NCBI GenBank assembly: GCA_025330725.1
Contig: JAIWND010000002.1
Span: 744,001-808,000 of the forward strand
Length of the DNA stretch: 64,000 bases
Source: Chlamydoabsidia padenii
Lineage: Eukaryota > Mucoromycota > Mucoromycetes > Mucorales > Cunninghamellaceae
Direction: 5' to 3'
Shown one piece after another: positions 49,141 to 62,465 of this stretch; the first letter of the stretch is position 1; every line of letters begins with the position of its first letter. The position numbers and the translations under genes are program-made. The notes beneath the pieces are model-generated. The model searched no databases. It was given only the letters and a program-made list of their open reading frames with translations, and had not been told where the DNA came from.

Positions 49141-50612
49141 ATGGATAATCACCATAGCGATCCGGCTTTTATGTCTGCTTGGCATGACGGTACTCTTAAT
49201 ACTGATCAACTAGCAGAACTCTCGGCAGAACAAACTGAAAGGTAAAAAGGGTATTCATTGTGATGGGGGATGGGGTTGTCTAACCCATCTCTTTTTTATT
49301 CTAGGTATCAACTTCATCAACAATACCTCAAAGAGCACAAAGGTAAGGGTATAAATAACTTGTTAATGTATCACTAACTATCTTTCTACCTTAGGACATG
49401 AATCACAACATGAACTGATGGCTATCATTCTACTGTTCGCCTTATTCTCGTCCCAATTCCTGATTCTTTATTGGAAAAAGAAACACTATTCCTCTTACCA
49501 AGTGATCAGTCTCACAGGTCTTTATATCTTCCCCGCCTTATTTGCTTTATACGATGGTTGGCCTCGGTTCCTTACGATCTGGACTCTCTTCTCTTTGGTA
49601 AATGGTTTCGGTAATAAAAATGAAAAAAAAAAGGGCAAGACATAAAGTAAGGAACTGACCTTTTCTTCTTTTGTAGTGATTCATAAAGCGTCAAGAAAAC
49701 CTTTAGAATCAATGACGCCAAGAATGGTCTATAAATGGTATACGGTACTATACAATGCATCATTTGTGGTGGGAGTTATTGGTTACATCATGATGGTATT
49801 TGTATTCTTCGGCTTTGCTGCGATATTCGGTGCTGGACCAGGTCTAATGGAAGCAGGGATCTTATTCCTTAGCTATGGATTATACTTTGGGCAAGTAGTA
49901 AGACAATAATTAAAAAATGTATATACTCATCTTTGCTTCTTCTTCTTTACAGTGTCCTTGGTCGTGATTTTGTGGAAATTTGCTCGGATCGAATGGCGTC
50001 CACCATCGGATACTATTCAAAGGAAGGATTACCTCAGAAACATCTACAAGGCGATATTTGTGCGGTGTGTGGTCAAGCAACGTCTCATCATCATAATGTA
50101 GCTAATCTCGTCGATCAACCTAATGGAAAACCAATGTTTATTGACGATCCTATTCACCAATTGGCTTGTAAACATGTATTCCATGAAAAATGTATTCGTG
50201 GTTGGTGTCTTGTAGGGAAGAAGGATATTTGTCCTTATTGGTAAGATAAATTGACCTTTTTTTTTTTTTTTTTTTTTTTTTATGACAGTATATGGATCTC
50301 TGACACTCGTCTATTATTATTTTATACTTGTAGTAAAGAAAAAGTGGATTTGAAACAATTCAAGAAGAACCCGTAAGTGATTTAAACATGCATATCTTTG
50401 GTAACTCAAACCATTGTTTGTTATAATAGATGGGATACTCAGCAGCAACTTTATATTAATCTACTTGATGGTGTACGCTATCTTGTTGTTTGGCAACCGG
50501 TAAGTTCGATATTATGGGGAGGAGGAGGAGGAGGAGGCTAACATGTCATTTTGTATTACAGATCATCTTTGGTGCGGTACAATTAGCCTATTATCTTTTT
50601 GGATTGGATTAA
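49141..50612 (+). CDS. RNF121: RING-H2 multi-pass membrane E3 ligase, RNF121/RNF175-like
   Basis: Predicted 338 aa from eight exons (49141-49241, 49305-49342, 49395-49610, 49677-49890, 49953-50240, 50334-50372, 50430-50499, 50562-50612). Several transmembrane helices (LMAIILLFALFSSQFLILYW; LTGLYIFPALFALYDGW; SFVVGVIGYIMMVFVFFGF) precede a C-terminal RING: CAVCGQ, then LACKHVFHEKCIRGWC, then CPYCKEKVDL, with the final Cys supplied across an intron. The order and the TPRMVYKWY motif match animal RNF121, an ER/Golgi ligase in quality control. Intron 4 (49891-49952) uses a GC donor (TTTGG|GCAAGT). It is small but complete compared with the 327-aa human protein. Confidence 0.92.
49891..49952 (+). 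other. GC-AG intron in the RNF121-like gene
   Basis: TTTGG|GCAAGTAGTAAG ... TTCTTTACAG|TGTCCTTGG. Only this donor gives LYFGVLGRDF; the nearby GTAGTA and GTAAGA donors lead to a stop codon. Confidence 0.85.
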
Positions 50613-50974
50613 TTGGATAGGAATATATTTAGTAGAATAGAAACTTATAATCATAATCATCTTAATAAAACTGATATGTATATATCTTGATCATTGTAAT
50701 ATCAAATATGGTCCTTCCGTTATGCCTAAAGAAGAAGAAAAAGGTTTTAGGGTGACCGAGTCGGAGTTAAAACTCTCCTATATGATATGGGCCCCATTAC
50801 ACTTTTTTTTTTTTTCTTCTTCTTCTTTCTTTCTTTCTTGTCTCCTTTTCTCTTTCTTCCTTATTCTATCATTCTTGCACATATAAAAACGCTAAATTAT
50901 ACTCATACCACTTCTTCCTTTATCCACTTTGAACAAGAACTCTTTACATATAACACTTTATCTCTCACCATTGA
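50613..50974. other. Spacer between the RNF121-like and PKA genes
   Basis: Contains the RNF121 3' signal (CTTAATAAAAC near 50661), a long C/T-rich tract (50800-50860) and a second one before the PKA ATG. No gene or TTCAAATCCCG copy. Confidence 0.5.
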
Positions 50975-52870
<1,896 letters not shown>

Positions 52871-53149
52871 TATAGTTTGTTATGGTTTATCTCTTTTTTA
52901 CACACACACACACATACATCTTTTATCTATTGACCCCCATTCACATAGATATCATAAAAAGCCCATGGAAATAAAATTTAAAAAAAAAATCATTGTCTGT
53001 CGTTTTACATACAACATACAATTACTTTACTTTATTATAAAATGATACTATAAACTATTTAAAAAAAAAAAAAGAGAGAGAGAGGAGGGGGATAATGTAC
53101 ACATAGTAATAAAGGGTGGGGTAGAGAGAGGTAATAATATCATGGGGGA

Positions 53150-56100
53150 TCACCGGTGGGAGAGTTCTAGTTCTTCTTCGGAAGGTCGATTATTGATTCG
53201 TCTATAGGCACCACTGAAACGAGCTGATCGTTGAGAGACCCATTCCATGATGCCCCCTAATGCCCGACTTTCAGGTGGCAGGTAAGGTGAATGTGAGTTT
53301 TCCATATGAACAATATACTTTAGGACATCCTTGACCGTCACCAATCCAATCAATTTTCCACGTTGTTCCAATAAAATCACTCGAGGCCTATAGAAAAAAA
53401 AAAAAAAGATTAGTTAGTTATCCATCTAATACAGTTGCTCTTTCTCTTACCCAAGTTGTTTAAACATATCCATCACTGTTTCCAAGTAAAGTTGAGGATG
53501 GACAGTTAGAGGTGTCTAAAAAGTATCAAAAAAAAAAAAGCGATGAGTATCTTCTCCCCCCCTATACATACACTTTTTTTTTACCTGATCCACATAAGGT
53601 CCGAAGTCCACATTTTCAGAGGATCCACGGATGATATAACCATCATCATTGGTTGTATCCGTCAAGACTTCAAGATCATTCGAGTCAGATCGGAAGCGAC
53701 AGATAGTGGCAGCATGGGCCTTGTTCACCTTTCGAGCCCGGGTTACGAGATACTTTAATTCAGATCGACCTATATACCCAATTAGTTGCATTGTTTCTTT
53801 GTCTTGTACCACAGGGAAGCCTCGGTAATTGGTGCTTTCAAGAATATCATCTATATTCATAAAAAAAAGACATGTTAATGTACAAACAGATCAACTTTTT
53901 TTTTTTTTTAACCAAACTTACCAATATCAGCAAAGGTCATCCCATTGGCTGTCATTACTGTCACATTGTCCTGCATCACATGAGATACTACATTTTTTTA
54001 TAAATAAAAAAAAAGTTGCATGAATAAGCCTTCATCCTGTTACATTATAATCCTTCTTACCTGGTACACCAAACACATGATCTTCACTATCAAGGAAGGG
54101 ATAACCATTCAGTCGTATATATCGATCAGCAATACCTCCAGGGCCAAACCAATCGCCCACCGCCCTCGTCACCATCAGTGTGATCTAAACATAAAGCCTT
54201 GTCAGTTTCAATATCATATGTTTAGGTGGTTACTTACCATAGTTGGTAAGATATATGTGATCTGACCAGTCAGTTCAAACATGATCACAACAACAGACAC
54301 TACAATCAAATCAAGTTCATTAGTGTCATGGTAATTATAACTTTTTTATGAAGATTTGTCCTTACCTGTAATTCGCATGACACCACTATGTAAGATAAAA
54401 AAAAAAAGGAATGGTGAGTGTTTGATCTATTGTATTATATTATGTGCTCTTACCACAAGGCAGCAGCAGCACCGAGGAAAGCATAGGTACCAGGTGTAAT
54501 ACACTTGAAAAGAAAAAGAAAGTTAGAGACAAACATATATTGTATGTTGACCAATTACTTACCGGCATGTCAGGTCGACAAGACGAGAAGAGGAAAAAGT
54601 CAGGATTCGCTCTACAAACATCATCTATTAGTTTCACCTTTTTCATTATTAACACACATCCTTCTTTTTTGTTAACTTACAAATGCCAAGATTTCACAAT
54701 CAATCCGATCATTCTTCCAAATGTTGCACCGATAGCCATTGAAGGCACAAAGATACCACAAGGCACCTATAAATATATAAAGCAGTTATTACAATGCGTC
54801 ATATCCTAAGTGTCCTTACCTTGGCACCATAAGTAGCAATCGTACCCAAAGTTCGAAGAAGAGTTGCCACAAAGAGTAAAAAGAGAATACGAGCGACTTG
54901 GCTTTCCCTAATCATCCCCAAATCTGTTAGTTTTCTTTGTATTCTTTACCTACTCTTTTCTCTTGACTTACTGACATAACCCAGCATAGTTTTCTCCTTC
55001 TGCCCCTTCACATTCCCTGAAGAGAATACCCATAATTTCAGTCATATCAAGGCGCATGAATACATTAGGGAATGCAATCAAGGATGTGACAAAAGCCAAA
55101 AAGGCAGCTTCGGCTACCGGAAAGTCCTTGAGGTACTTTTTTCGAAGTTCGGCCACCATAATGTTGTATTTGATCACCAAAGCACCATAAAGCCCCTAAT
55201 GCAAGACACGAAAAGATTAGTTATCCGTCGATTCCATTTATGTTTCTTTTAGTTTACCCCAAAGATACCAATGACGACCACAAAAAGGTATTCAAAAAAG
55301 TGCCATTCACGATCATAGCTAACTTGAAACATGACCAGTTTTCCTGTTCGGAAAGGATTCATCGCCTGAGTGTTGTTTAGTATATATATAAAGTTTAGAG
55401 CATCATATCTGTTTTTTTTTCTTTATTTACCTGTAAAACAATAGTAGCAATCATAGCACAGAAAAAACTTTTCCACATGGTTCGGTTTGGAAATGTCGTG
55501 CTCATTTCCTCCAAAGCAAACAGGACACCACCAATAGGAGATCCAAAGGCCACGGCCACACCAGCTGCACTGGATGCTGTAAGGATTTCCCGCATTTCAG
55601 CTACACACACAAAAACACATCGACTTTGTAAACTACACCATCAAGATCATCTTCTTTTTTTCCCACTTACCTTTACTAGATCTGAATTTCTGGAAAGAGC
55701 GTGAGATCACATTTCCAACACAACAAGCCATATGAACCGACGGACCTTCTTTCCCAATCGACAGATTGGATGCTACCGCCATCGTCTATAAAAACCACCT
55801 ATTAGTAATCAACCAAACAGGTTCCCCTCTTCACTTACCAAACCAATACTTTTCATCACCAAAGTCCAACCACCAAGGAATCCACGCATCACAAATCCAG
55901 CTGACAAAAAAAAAAAAAAAAAAAAAAAAATCAGTAAGTAACAAAGCAACACCCTACTGTACCCTTCTTCTTACCTACCAATGATACATTTGATTTCAGA
56001 GATCCCAGAACCAGCAGCATAGGGCGCATACACCTTGACGAGGTACGCACAAGTCGTGGCAAATAATGTGGCCCACATTACATAAAACAACCAAGTAACA

Positions 56101-56644
56101 ACATACACATCATGACCTAAATGTAAAGCATCACTCCAAGGTACCCATAATGCGCATACATCATCTATATATGTATAAAAAGAAAGAAGAATAGATTAGA
56201 GAATGAGAGAAAAGTGAGATTGACCACACTTACGTTCTTCTTCCATTTCCCAGCAACAGAACTTTTTGTTGAGCCACCATGCATTAGAGCAATACCCCAG
56301 TTTAATATCAGATAGCCAGTTTGTGACAATGGCAATCAGGGCTGAATTCATACCAATAGCTGCACCCACCAAGCACACCACGATCCACGTCTGAAAGGTT
56401 TCAAATGTCAATCGCCACCATGCCCGCCAACTTTGATCGTTCATTGTTTGAGAGTGCACCGATGATTGTCGATACCGTTCTAATGTAGCATCCTTGACCC
56501 AATCTAGAACATAATTAAAAAAAAAAGTAGTTAGTCGTGTGGATGTCTTCCTTTTTTCGTTTACGTACCAATGGTGCTAAAGTCTTCATACCGTCGAATC
56601 TGTGCCAATTCTTCTTCGACTTGCTGTGTATCCCCAGTTTGCAT
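53150..56644 (-). CDS. CLC-family chloride channel/transporter with CBS domains (Gef1/CLC-3-like)
   Basis: About 19 short exons between 56644 ([13 protein letters not shown]) and the stop at 53150; the count is approximate. CLC signature blocks in order: [11 protein letters not shown], the gating-glutamate motif [57 protein letters not shown] and [17 protein letters not shown]. Two CBS domains follow ([20 protein letters not shown] and [20 protein letters not shown]), as in fungal Gef1 and animal CLC-3/4/5. These are Cl-/H+ exchangers or channels of the Golgi/endosome/vacuole that support acidification. One exon is only about 20 nt (near 54386-54367). It would functionally complement the V-ATPase in organelle acidification, although the two genes are 45 kb apart. 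Confidence 0.94.
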
Positions 56645-56928
56645 GATAGTGTTGTTTCCAAAGACTCTTTGTTTTGTTTGTTTGTTTGTTTGGTGGAAAA
56701 GTCGATTGTGTTGGAATGATGAAAGAGAAGGAAAGAAAAAGGGACATTTAATTTTAAGGTATAATTATTGACGATAGAAATATTCAATCGCCGTTTCAAA
56801 TGGCTTTACAAAAAGAGAAGACTTTATTGGCATAATACTATATTTTTTTTTTTTTAAAAAAAAAAAGAGTGATGGGATATATACATATACACATGAAGAA
56901 GGAGAATGGTATAAACTATGTAAACTAA
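56645..56928. other. Spacer upstream of the CLC gene
   Basis: 283 bp; contains a GTTT repeat (56669-56691), a T-run then A-run near 56840-56866, and the 3' region of the next minus-strand gene. No gene seen. Confidence 0.5.
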
Positions 56929-57505
56929 TTATGGATAATATGGTGGTGGTGATGATGGACTTGAGTTCATCGAGGTATGTTGTTGTTGTTGTTGTTTGAG
57001 TAATTCCAGTTGTAATACACGTTGTTGCATCGATGGAGGTGCGATGGAGTCTTCAGATGAGCAAAAGTCACTGGCGAATTGGATAAACTGTTGATTGGGT
57101 TTATCATTAGTAAGTGTCGTTTCCTTTATAACAAAATCATCCGGCTCTTGTTGTTGTTGTTTTCGCCGCCGCCGTCGAATCATAAAAAAGGAGACAATGC
57201 CAATAATGAGAATACCCATCATTCCCGCTACGGCAGCAATCACGTGGACTGCCTTGAATGCAGAGCTATGTTGGTGAGGTGGGGTTTGGACTGCATGGTG
57301 TGCATAATGGGGTAAACAAAGCTCCTGGTTGATCGTTTCTTGACAAGGGGTTGTTGAAGAATCACTAAACAAGAAGAAAGTGGTTAAGGGATCCGTGTGT
57401 TATTGTGTGCGGGAGGACTTACTTGGGTGTAGATGCAAAGATAGGTCGAGTATAACATTGTAGTAATATCAGGTGGGTGATTATAACTACTAGAGAAGTC
57501 TTCAT
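56929..57505 (-). CDS. Single-pass membrane protein with C-terminal PPPY motif
   Basis: Predicted 172 aa from two exons (57505-57423, 57364-56929). It has an N-terminal signal peptide (SLVVIITHLILLQCYTRPIF), a short lumenal/extracellular part with two or three Cys (TTPCQETINQELCLPHY), one transmembrane helix (VHVIAAVAGMMGILIIGIVSFFMI) and a stop-transfer RRRRRK. The roughly 85-aa cytosolic tail is Gln/Ser-rich and ends SSPPPYYP. PPPY is the ligand motif for WW domains of Rsp5/NEDD4 ligases, so it may be an Rsp5 adaptor or a substrate sorted to the vacuole (inference). No named family recognised. Confidence 0.75.
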
Positions 57506-57930
57506 TACTATAGGTGTGTTCCAAATTAAACCATTCAGATAGAGAGGCAGAAATTGAAAGCGGAAGAAAAAAACAAAAAAGAAGAAAAAAAAAAAAAAAA
57601 AAGTGATGTTTTTAAATAGGCACCGGTCGGGGTTGGGAAATGGATGCAAAAGAATGCGAGGAAGTTCAGGAACTCCACTGAGGAAAATACGTCTTAATAA
57701 ACATGCCCAGTTTTCTTTGGTTTTCCCCCAACAAATAGATCACATTATCACAACACAGTATAGATACAAGGTGTAAACGATGCAATGCACCATTACTTTT
57801 TTATTAAAATCATCAACTAGATATAATAAATAACAAGAGGAAGGAATGATAAATGACATCAAGTATAAAAATAAATTATCACTAATGATGTGTATGTGTA
57901 ACTTGAGACCAAAGTGCAATTCTATAGTCA
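57506..57930. other. Spacer between the PPPY protein and the dioxygenase gene end
   Basis: 425 bp; an A-run (57584-57602) upstream of the PPPY gene and an A/T-rich stretch likely forming the dioxygenase 3' region. No gene seen. Confidence 0.5.
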
Positions 57931-59422
57931 TTATTGTTGTTGGACCCCATATTTAGCACCCAGTACACGAAGTTTGTCCTTGAGAGAATCCAATGTCAAG
58001 TAAGTCCCTTTAAGATGTCGGTCGCCACTGGTTGGATCAAAAGCTGTGCGACCATGCAAAACACGGCGGTTGGCAAACAAGACTATATATAGATCATACG
58101 TCAATACCAGTCTGTTTCCCCTTTCTTTCTTTTGTATTACCTAATTGACCAGGTTGAAGAGTGATTTGATACCGCAAAGATTCATCTTCAATAAAATCAG
58201 CAAAACGTTGATATGCTTGATAGAATCGTTTCATTTCCTTGGGAGGCAGATCATCCATTGGACCTTGGAATTGGGGAGCATAGTTGACATGCATACTCCA
58301 ACTGGGACCAAGGCCATGACCATCATCAGTCACAATCGTAGGTCGACGATGATACATATGATGACCGTCGTTGATATAATGGAAGCTGACCGGGGTTTTC
58401 TTGAGAATCGCATAGTCTTCAGGGTACTTGGCCTTGAGTAGTTCCACCGCCCGGTAAGAGTCCAAAAAGATACTAGATCCACCCGTCACACTATTCTTCA
58501 TACAATGTAATAACTGGACTCCAGGTGGACAATCCAAATACCTAGACAATATATAAGGGGAGGGAGGGAATATAAGTAAGATAATTCATTCATTCATCCC
58601 ATACACTTACATCAAATCCATATGAAAGCCAAGGTAAAGACTTGTATATGCAATATTGACGGATTTCGCCACATTCTTGACATCAAAATCACGACCATAA
58701 AAAGTTTCCTGGACAGGTCCAATACGTTCCGCCACCCGAGTGACCGATTGATGATCCAATGCTGGTACATCTTTCAAAAACACCAATCCGTCCCTATAGA
58801 GCTGGTCCACCACCTGATACAGTCCTTTTTCCGTAGTCATATAATCCTCGTAGCCCACCCAGTTCAGCCGATAATCATCCCGTGCCCATGTCGTTGGTTG
58901 GAGTTGTTCGAATCTGAATTCCTGACTGGACCGTGGCGAGGCATACCGTCGGAGGTAAGACAATGGGTACTGGCTGGTGTGAGTGGTTGCTTGTTGTTGG
59001 TGTCGTAAAGGCCGGTCCCATTCGATGGTCAATGTAGTATCATCCAAGTGAATGGAGCGTGGTCGAGTGCCGAGATCAACATCGGCGGTCGAATGGAGTT
59101 TCTGTCGACTGCTGGGGTGGATGCACTGTTCGCAGGGACAATTGTCGCGAAGCCAGACATGACTATAGTTGCTTGTGCCATCAGATGATAAAAGACCGAG
59201 ATTGTTGGGATGGGTGGTATTCCATTGTAAAAGTACCGCATCGTCGTTTACTTTAGTCGAAAGAGCAGGCCGGTTCTCCGTGGTGGTGGTAGAATGCCAA
59301 CATCGTTGTTTCATGGTTGGTGGAATCATCAAAGTCGGCTTGGTACGAAGAGGGAGCGATACCACCGTACGATACAAAGGTGTGCGTGGAAGCAAAGTAG
59401 ACAATCGCCGTAATGAGGTCAT
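57931..59422 (-). CDS. Gamma-butyrobetaine dioxygenase (carnitine biosynthesis), BBOX1-like
   Basis: Predicted 454 aa from three exons (59422-58611, 58541-58141, 58082-57931). An Arg/Ser/Thr-rich N-terminus (MTSLRRLSTLLPRTPLYR) looks mitochondrial. The N-terminal Cys-rich zinc domain (WLRDNCPCEQCIHP) and the 2-oxoglutarate/Fe(II) fold follow: the HxD iron ligands in LGFHMDLMYLDCPPGVQLLH, TGGSSIFLDSYRAVELL, and the distal His/Arg in ANRRVLHGRTAFD. The PGVQLLHC block is closer to butyrobetaine dioxygenase than to trimethyllysine dioxygenase (GIQVFHC in that branch), so the last step of carnitine synthesis is favoured; substrate choice by sequence alone is not certain. A TTCAAATCCCG element lies about 75 bp upstream. 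Confidence 0.87.
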
Positions 59423-59495
59423 GATTTAAAAAAAGGGTAAAAGAAAAAGAGGGAAAAAAGAAAACATCGAAAGGTATTTAACACATTCTAAATTG

Positions 59496-59506
59496 CGGGA
59501 TTTGAA
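59496..59506 (-). promoter_or_regulatory. TTCAAATCCCG element upstream of the dioxygenase gene
   Basis: Minus strand ATTTCAAATCCCGCAAT, about 75 bp upstream of the start at 59422, in gene orientation. Confidence 0.5.
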
Positions 59507-59691
59507 ATAAATCATTTTGATTGAATGATCCATTTTCGCCCTGTTGAAATGAAAAGGCGGGGAAGGTGGAATATGACAAAGCAAGAACACTATGGCCGGG
59601 GTGTTAGGTGTAACAAGAAGAAGAGAAGAAGAAAAAAGTACATCATCATCTACTAGATAAGGTTTTATGTAGGTAAAGAAAAAAAAAAGGT

Positions 59692-60403
59692 TCAAGCTCG
59701 TTCAAAAGTCCAGTAAAGACTTGCATCCTTTGTATCGTATTTGCATTTCTTGAGTATGGTGCCACCACGAGAAGTATGGCCTCCAGTGGATGATGATGAT
59801 AGACAGGTAGGGATCATATCATTCATATGAGTAACAGTCATGACCTTGAATGTGTTTTTTATGCCACTGACAGGAACCATCAGCCAAGTCTGTTTCTGCC
59901 ATAGAATGGGTTCATACCGTTTAGTGATGGATCGTTTCTTATACTTGAGTTCACATTGCCATAATACACCCGCATCGTCTTTTCCATTGGTCTATGTATC
60001 AATGTCCGTTTGTCGGGATGTCAATATTCATGGGTCGGAATTTCAAATACACTTCTCCACCCCCCTTTTTTTTCATACTTACCCATCTGGCAGAAAGACA
60101 TTTCTTTAAAGAACCATGATCATGATTAATCGAATACATCTTTGGTTTGTATTTGATGATTGTCCATTCGGTATTATCATCGGGATCTGATGCTGAAGGT
60201 TCAACCAGGGTACCGGGTAAGAAAGTCAGGTACTTTTTGGATTTGACATTACGAAGATGATAATTGCCAGGGCGGAGACTATTTGTGGCATGTTTCAGAG
60301 TGGCAGCTCCATCGGCTTTACCTGACCTACTCACGCCCTGAGCTGATACCATGATAAAGAGGAACAAAAGACATCCTGCTTTTAGAAAAGAAGATGTAAA
60401 CAT
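59692..60403 (-). CDS. Secreted protein with possible beta-trefoil fold
   Basis: Predicted 206 aa from two exons (60403-60083, 59991-59692). It has a clear signal peptide (KAGCLLFLFIMVSAQG). The mature part has repeated short beta-type units: LRPGNYHLRNVKSKKYLTFL, NTEWTIIKYKPKMYSI, KKCLSARW and ILKKCKYDTKDASLYWTFE. The KxCLxA-W and xxxxW-x-F endings recall carbohydrate-binding beta-trefoil repeats, but this is a fold guess. Four Cys could form disulphides. No GPI signal. Function unknown; a wall or extracellular carbohydrate-binding role is possible. Confidence 0.72.
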
Positions 60404-61482
60404 GACGAAAAAAAAAAAAAAAAAAAAGTGGAAAAGAGAAAAAGAGCCAAGAAAAAGGAGATTAGAAGAAGTGTTATTAGGTGGAACATTGAAACTACTG
60501 TTAAGGATATATGCGGCTTGGTTTTTCCGCTTACGGGTATCGATCAAGAAAGGGAACTTGAGTGCTGGGTTGCATGATTTTTCTTTATATGTTTTTGACA
60601 GGTTTCCCCCACCGCCATAAGTTCATTTTAAATAGGCGCTTGAATGTACATCGCACCGAGAACCCATTTAAGAGTGGATTGAACAGTGATCTGATTGGTG
60701 ATGATGGGTAGATCATTGATCCATATAAAGCTTGGTTCAACTACGTAACGTGTATCACGAAGAAGCAATCCAATATTTCATATCATTCAGAAAGATAATG
60801 ATGATTGAGATCGATCAAGTACATCAGAACAAAATACCGAGACTTTTTGGGTTATGCAAACAAATGATTGTTTATGGTCAAATACAAGTGGAGAAATGAA
60901 ACGTAAAAGATGAAACCCCAACAATATGACATAAGTTTTATAAAGTTTGATCATATATAAAAACACTAAAGTGACAGGTCTACACAAACAAGTGAAACTG
61001 TCAGAGCATTCCTCGTAATAATAATAAAATAAAATAAAAAAAGGGGGGGAAAGTCAGGTCAGTATAGATAATTGATATATATCGCTTTCTCTAGTCGTGT
61101 TTCATATCGAATGGTTGAATTCAGTAAAACAAGGAAGAATCATGCGCCTTGCTTTTAAACACAGCTGGCCTGATATGGTAACTGTTCACTCTTCTACATG
61201 GATGACAAGGTTGTATTGGATAGGTAACTGTCGAATGACAAGTAGAATGATTGGTTTTTTTTTTTATTCATTTTTTCTTTTTTAATAAAAAGGAAGTGGA
61301 ATGAAGGGTAAAAGATGCTATATAAAACAAGACAAAAAAAAGGGAAATGGATATACATAAACTATGGCAATAAAGATAATAAGATATAAGGTAAAAAGTG
61401 GGATACATATAATATACAAAGCTAAACGAGGAGGAAAGGAAGGGGGAGGGGAATCACATGATATAGTAAAAAGAAGGTGATT
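60404..61482. other. 1.1-kb spacer without a recognisable gene
   Basis: Contains an A-run immediately upstream of the secreted-protein gene, the minus-strand string ATATCCTTAAC near 60507-60497 (see rejected items), A/T-rich sequence and the 3' region of the homeodomain gene. Short open frames show no splice or family support. Confidence 0.45.
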
Positions 61483-62465
61483 TTAAAATTTTCGTCGACA
61501 GTTCTTCTGATTAGTCGTCGTCGAGTCCCGTCGATGGAATTCTGCAGGTCTTTTTCGAAGTCGCCGGTCCAAAGAATCATCATCTATCAAAGACAAAGGT
61601 AAGTAAAAAAGAAAGAAGAGAATGAATGAATTACCTGTTGAAGGGGTTTCATAAGGCAAGATATCCAATTCATTTTGATGATCACCAGTATTTTCTTGTT
61701 CCAACATGGGTTGTAATATACGTCTTCTTGCATTGATAAACCAGTTGCTGATTTGATTTAAAGTCAATCCCGTTCTTGTTGCCAGATAATCCTTTTCATC
61801 TTCGGTAGGATAAGGATGTTTCTTGTGATCCGAGAGCCAATCTCGAAGAATTGCCGTCACTGCCTTGGGAAGATTGCCTCGTCGTCTTTTATTCGTTTTA
61901 CTGTTAGATGAGCTTGTTGTTGTAACCAGAACCGAACCAGCGGTAGATTGAGAATAACGCCGTCTTCGTTGTTGTTGTTGTTGTTGTTGTTGACGATTAT
62001 ATGTGTTTGAGGGTGGTGATGGTGATTGTCTTGGTGAAGGTAGTTCTTGATGTTGATGTGGTGGAGTAGGTGATGATACAAGTGATGGTACAGGAGAATG
62101 TTCCAAAGGATGATCTAGAATAAGAAACTCGGTTAGTTTTCCTGTTATTCCAAAACCATATATGTTACCTCTTGACCATGTAATGATGTCTGACCAAAAC
62201 CGACCATTGTTTTCAAGCATACGACTGATTCTTCTTTTATGTGCTTCAATGGTTTGGTCGTCTTGATGGAAGGGGTCACCATAGGTAATAGTTGAGTGGT
62301 CTTTGGTTGTATGGTCTTCTTTAGTGATATAATCATATTCATGGAATAGTATGACAGGACTAAAGATCCGCAGTTGTTGCTAAGAATAGGAGGAAGAAAG
62401 CAAGTTTAGTATAATGATTATTTTGACAAGTAAAAGTCTTGACTTACCTTTGTTTCAGTAGACAT
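61483..62465 (-). CDS. TALE-class homeodomain transcription factor
   Basis: Predicted 269 aa from four exons (62465-62448, 62379-62169, 62114-61635, 61583-61483); the first exon encodes only MSTETK. The homeodomain (about residues 150-215) is of the TALE/KN type: RRGNLPKAVTAILRDWLSDH, KKHPYPTEDEKDYLATRTGL and TLNQISNWFINARRRILQ, with the three-residue loop extension PYP and the WFINxRRR recognition helix. A Ser/Pro/Gln-rich stretch with an 8-Gln run precedes it; the tail is basic (RRLRKRPAEFHRRD). TALE factors control differentiation and mating-type programmes in fungi, and targets here are unknown. Two TTCAAATCCCG copies lie 340-570 bp upstream. Confidence 0.92.

Noticed and set aside
60497..60507. 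ATATCCTTAAC on the minus strand, combining donor-like and branch-like U12 sequence
   Set aside because: It lies upstream of the secreted-protein start codon, with no partner site to make an intron; kept only as a coincidence or part of a 5' UTR.
61097..61285. 62-residue plus-strand frame upstream of the homeodomain gene end
   Set aside because: No family match, no splice structure and no promoter element; likely chance.
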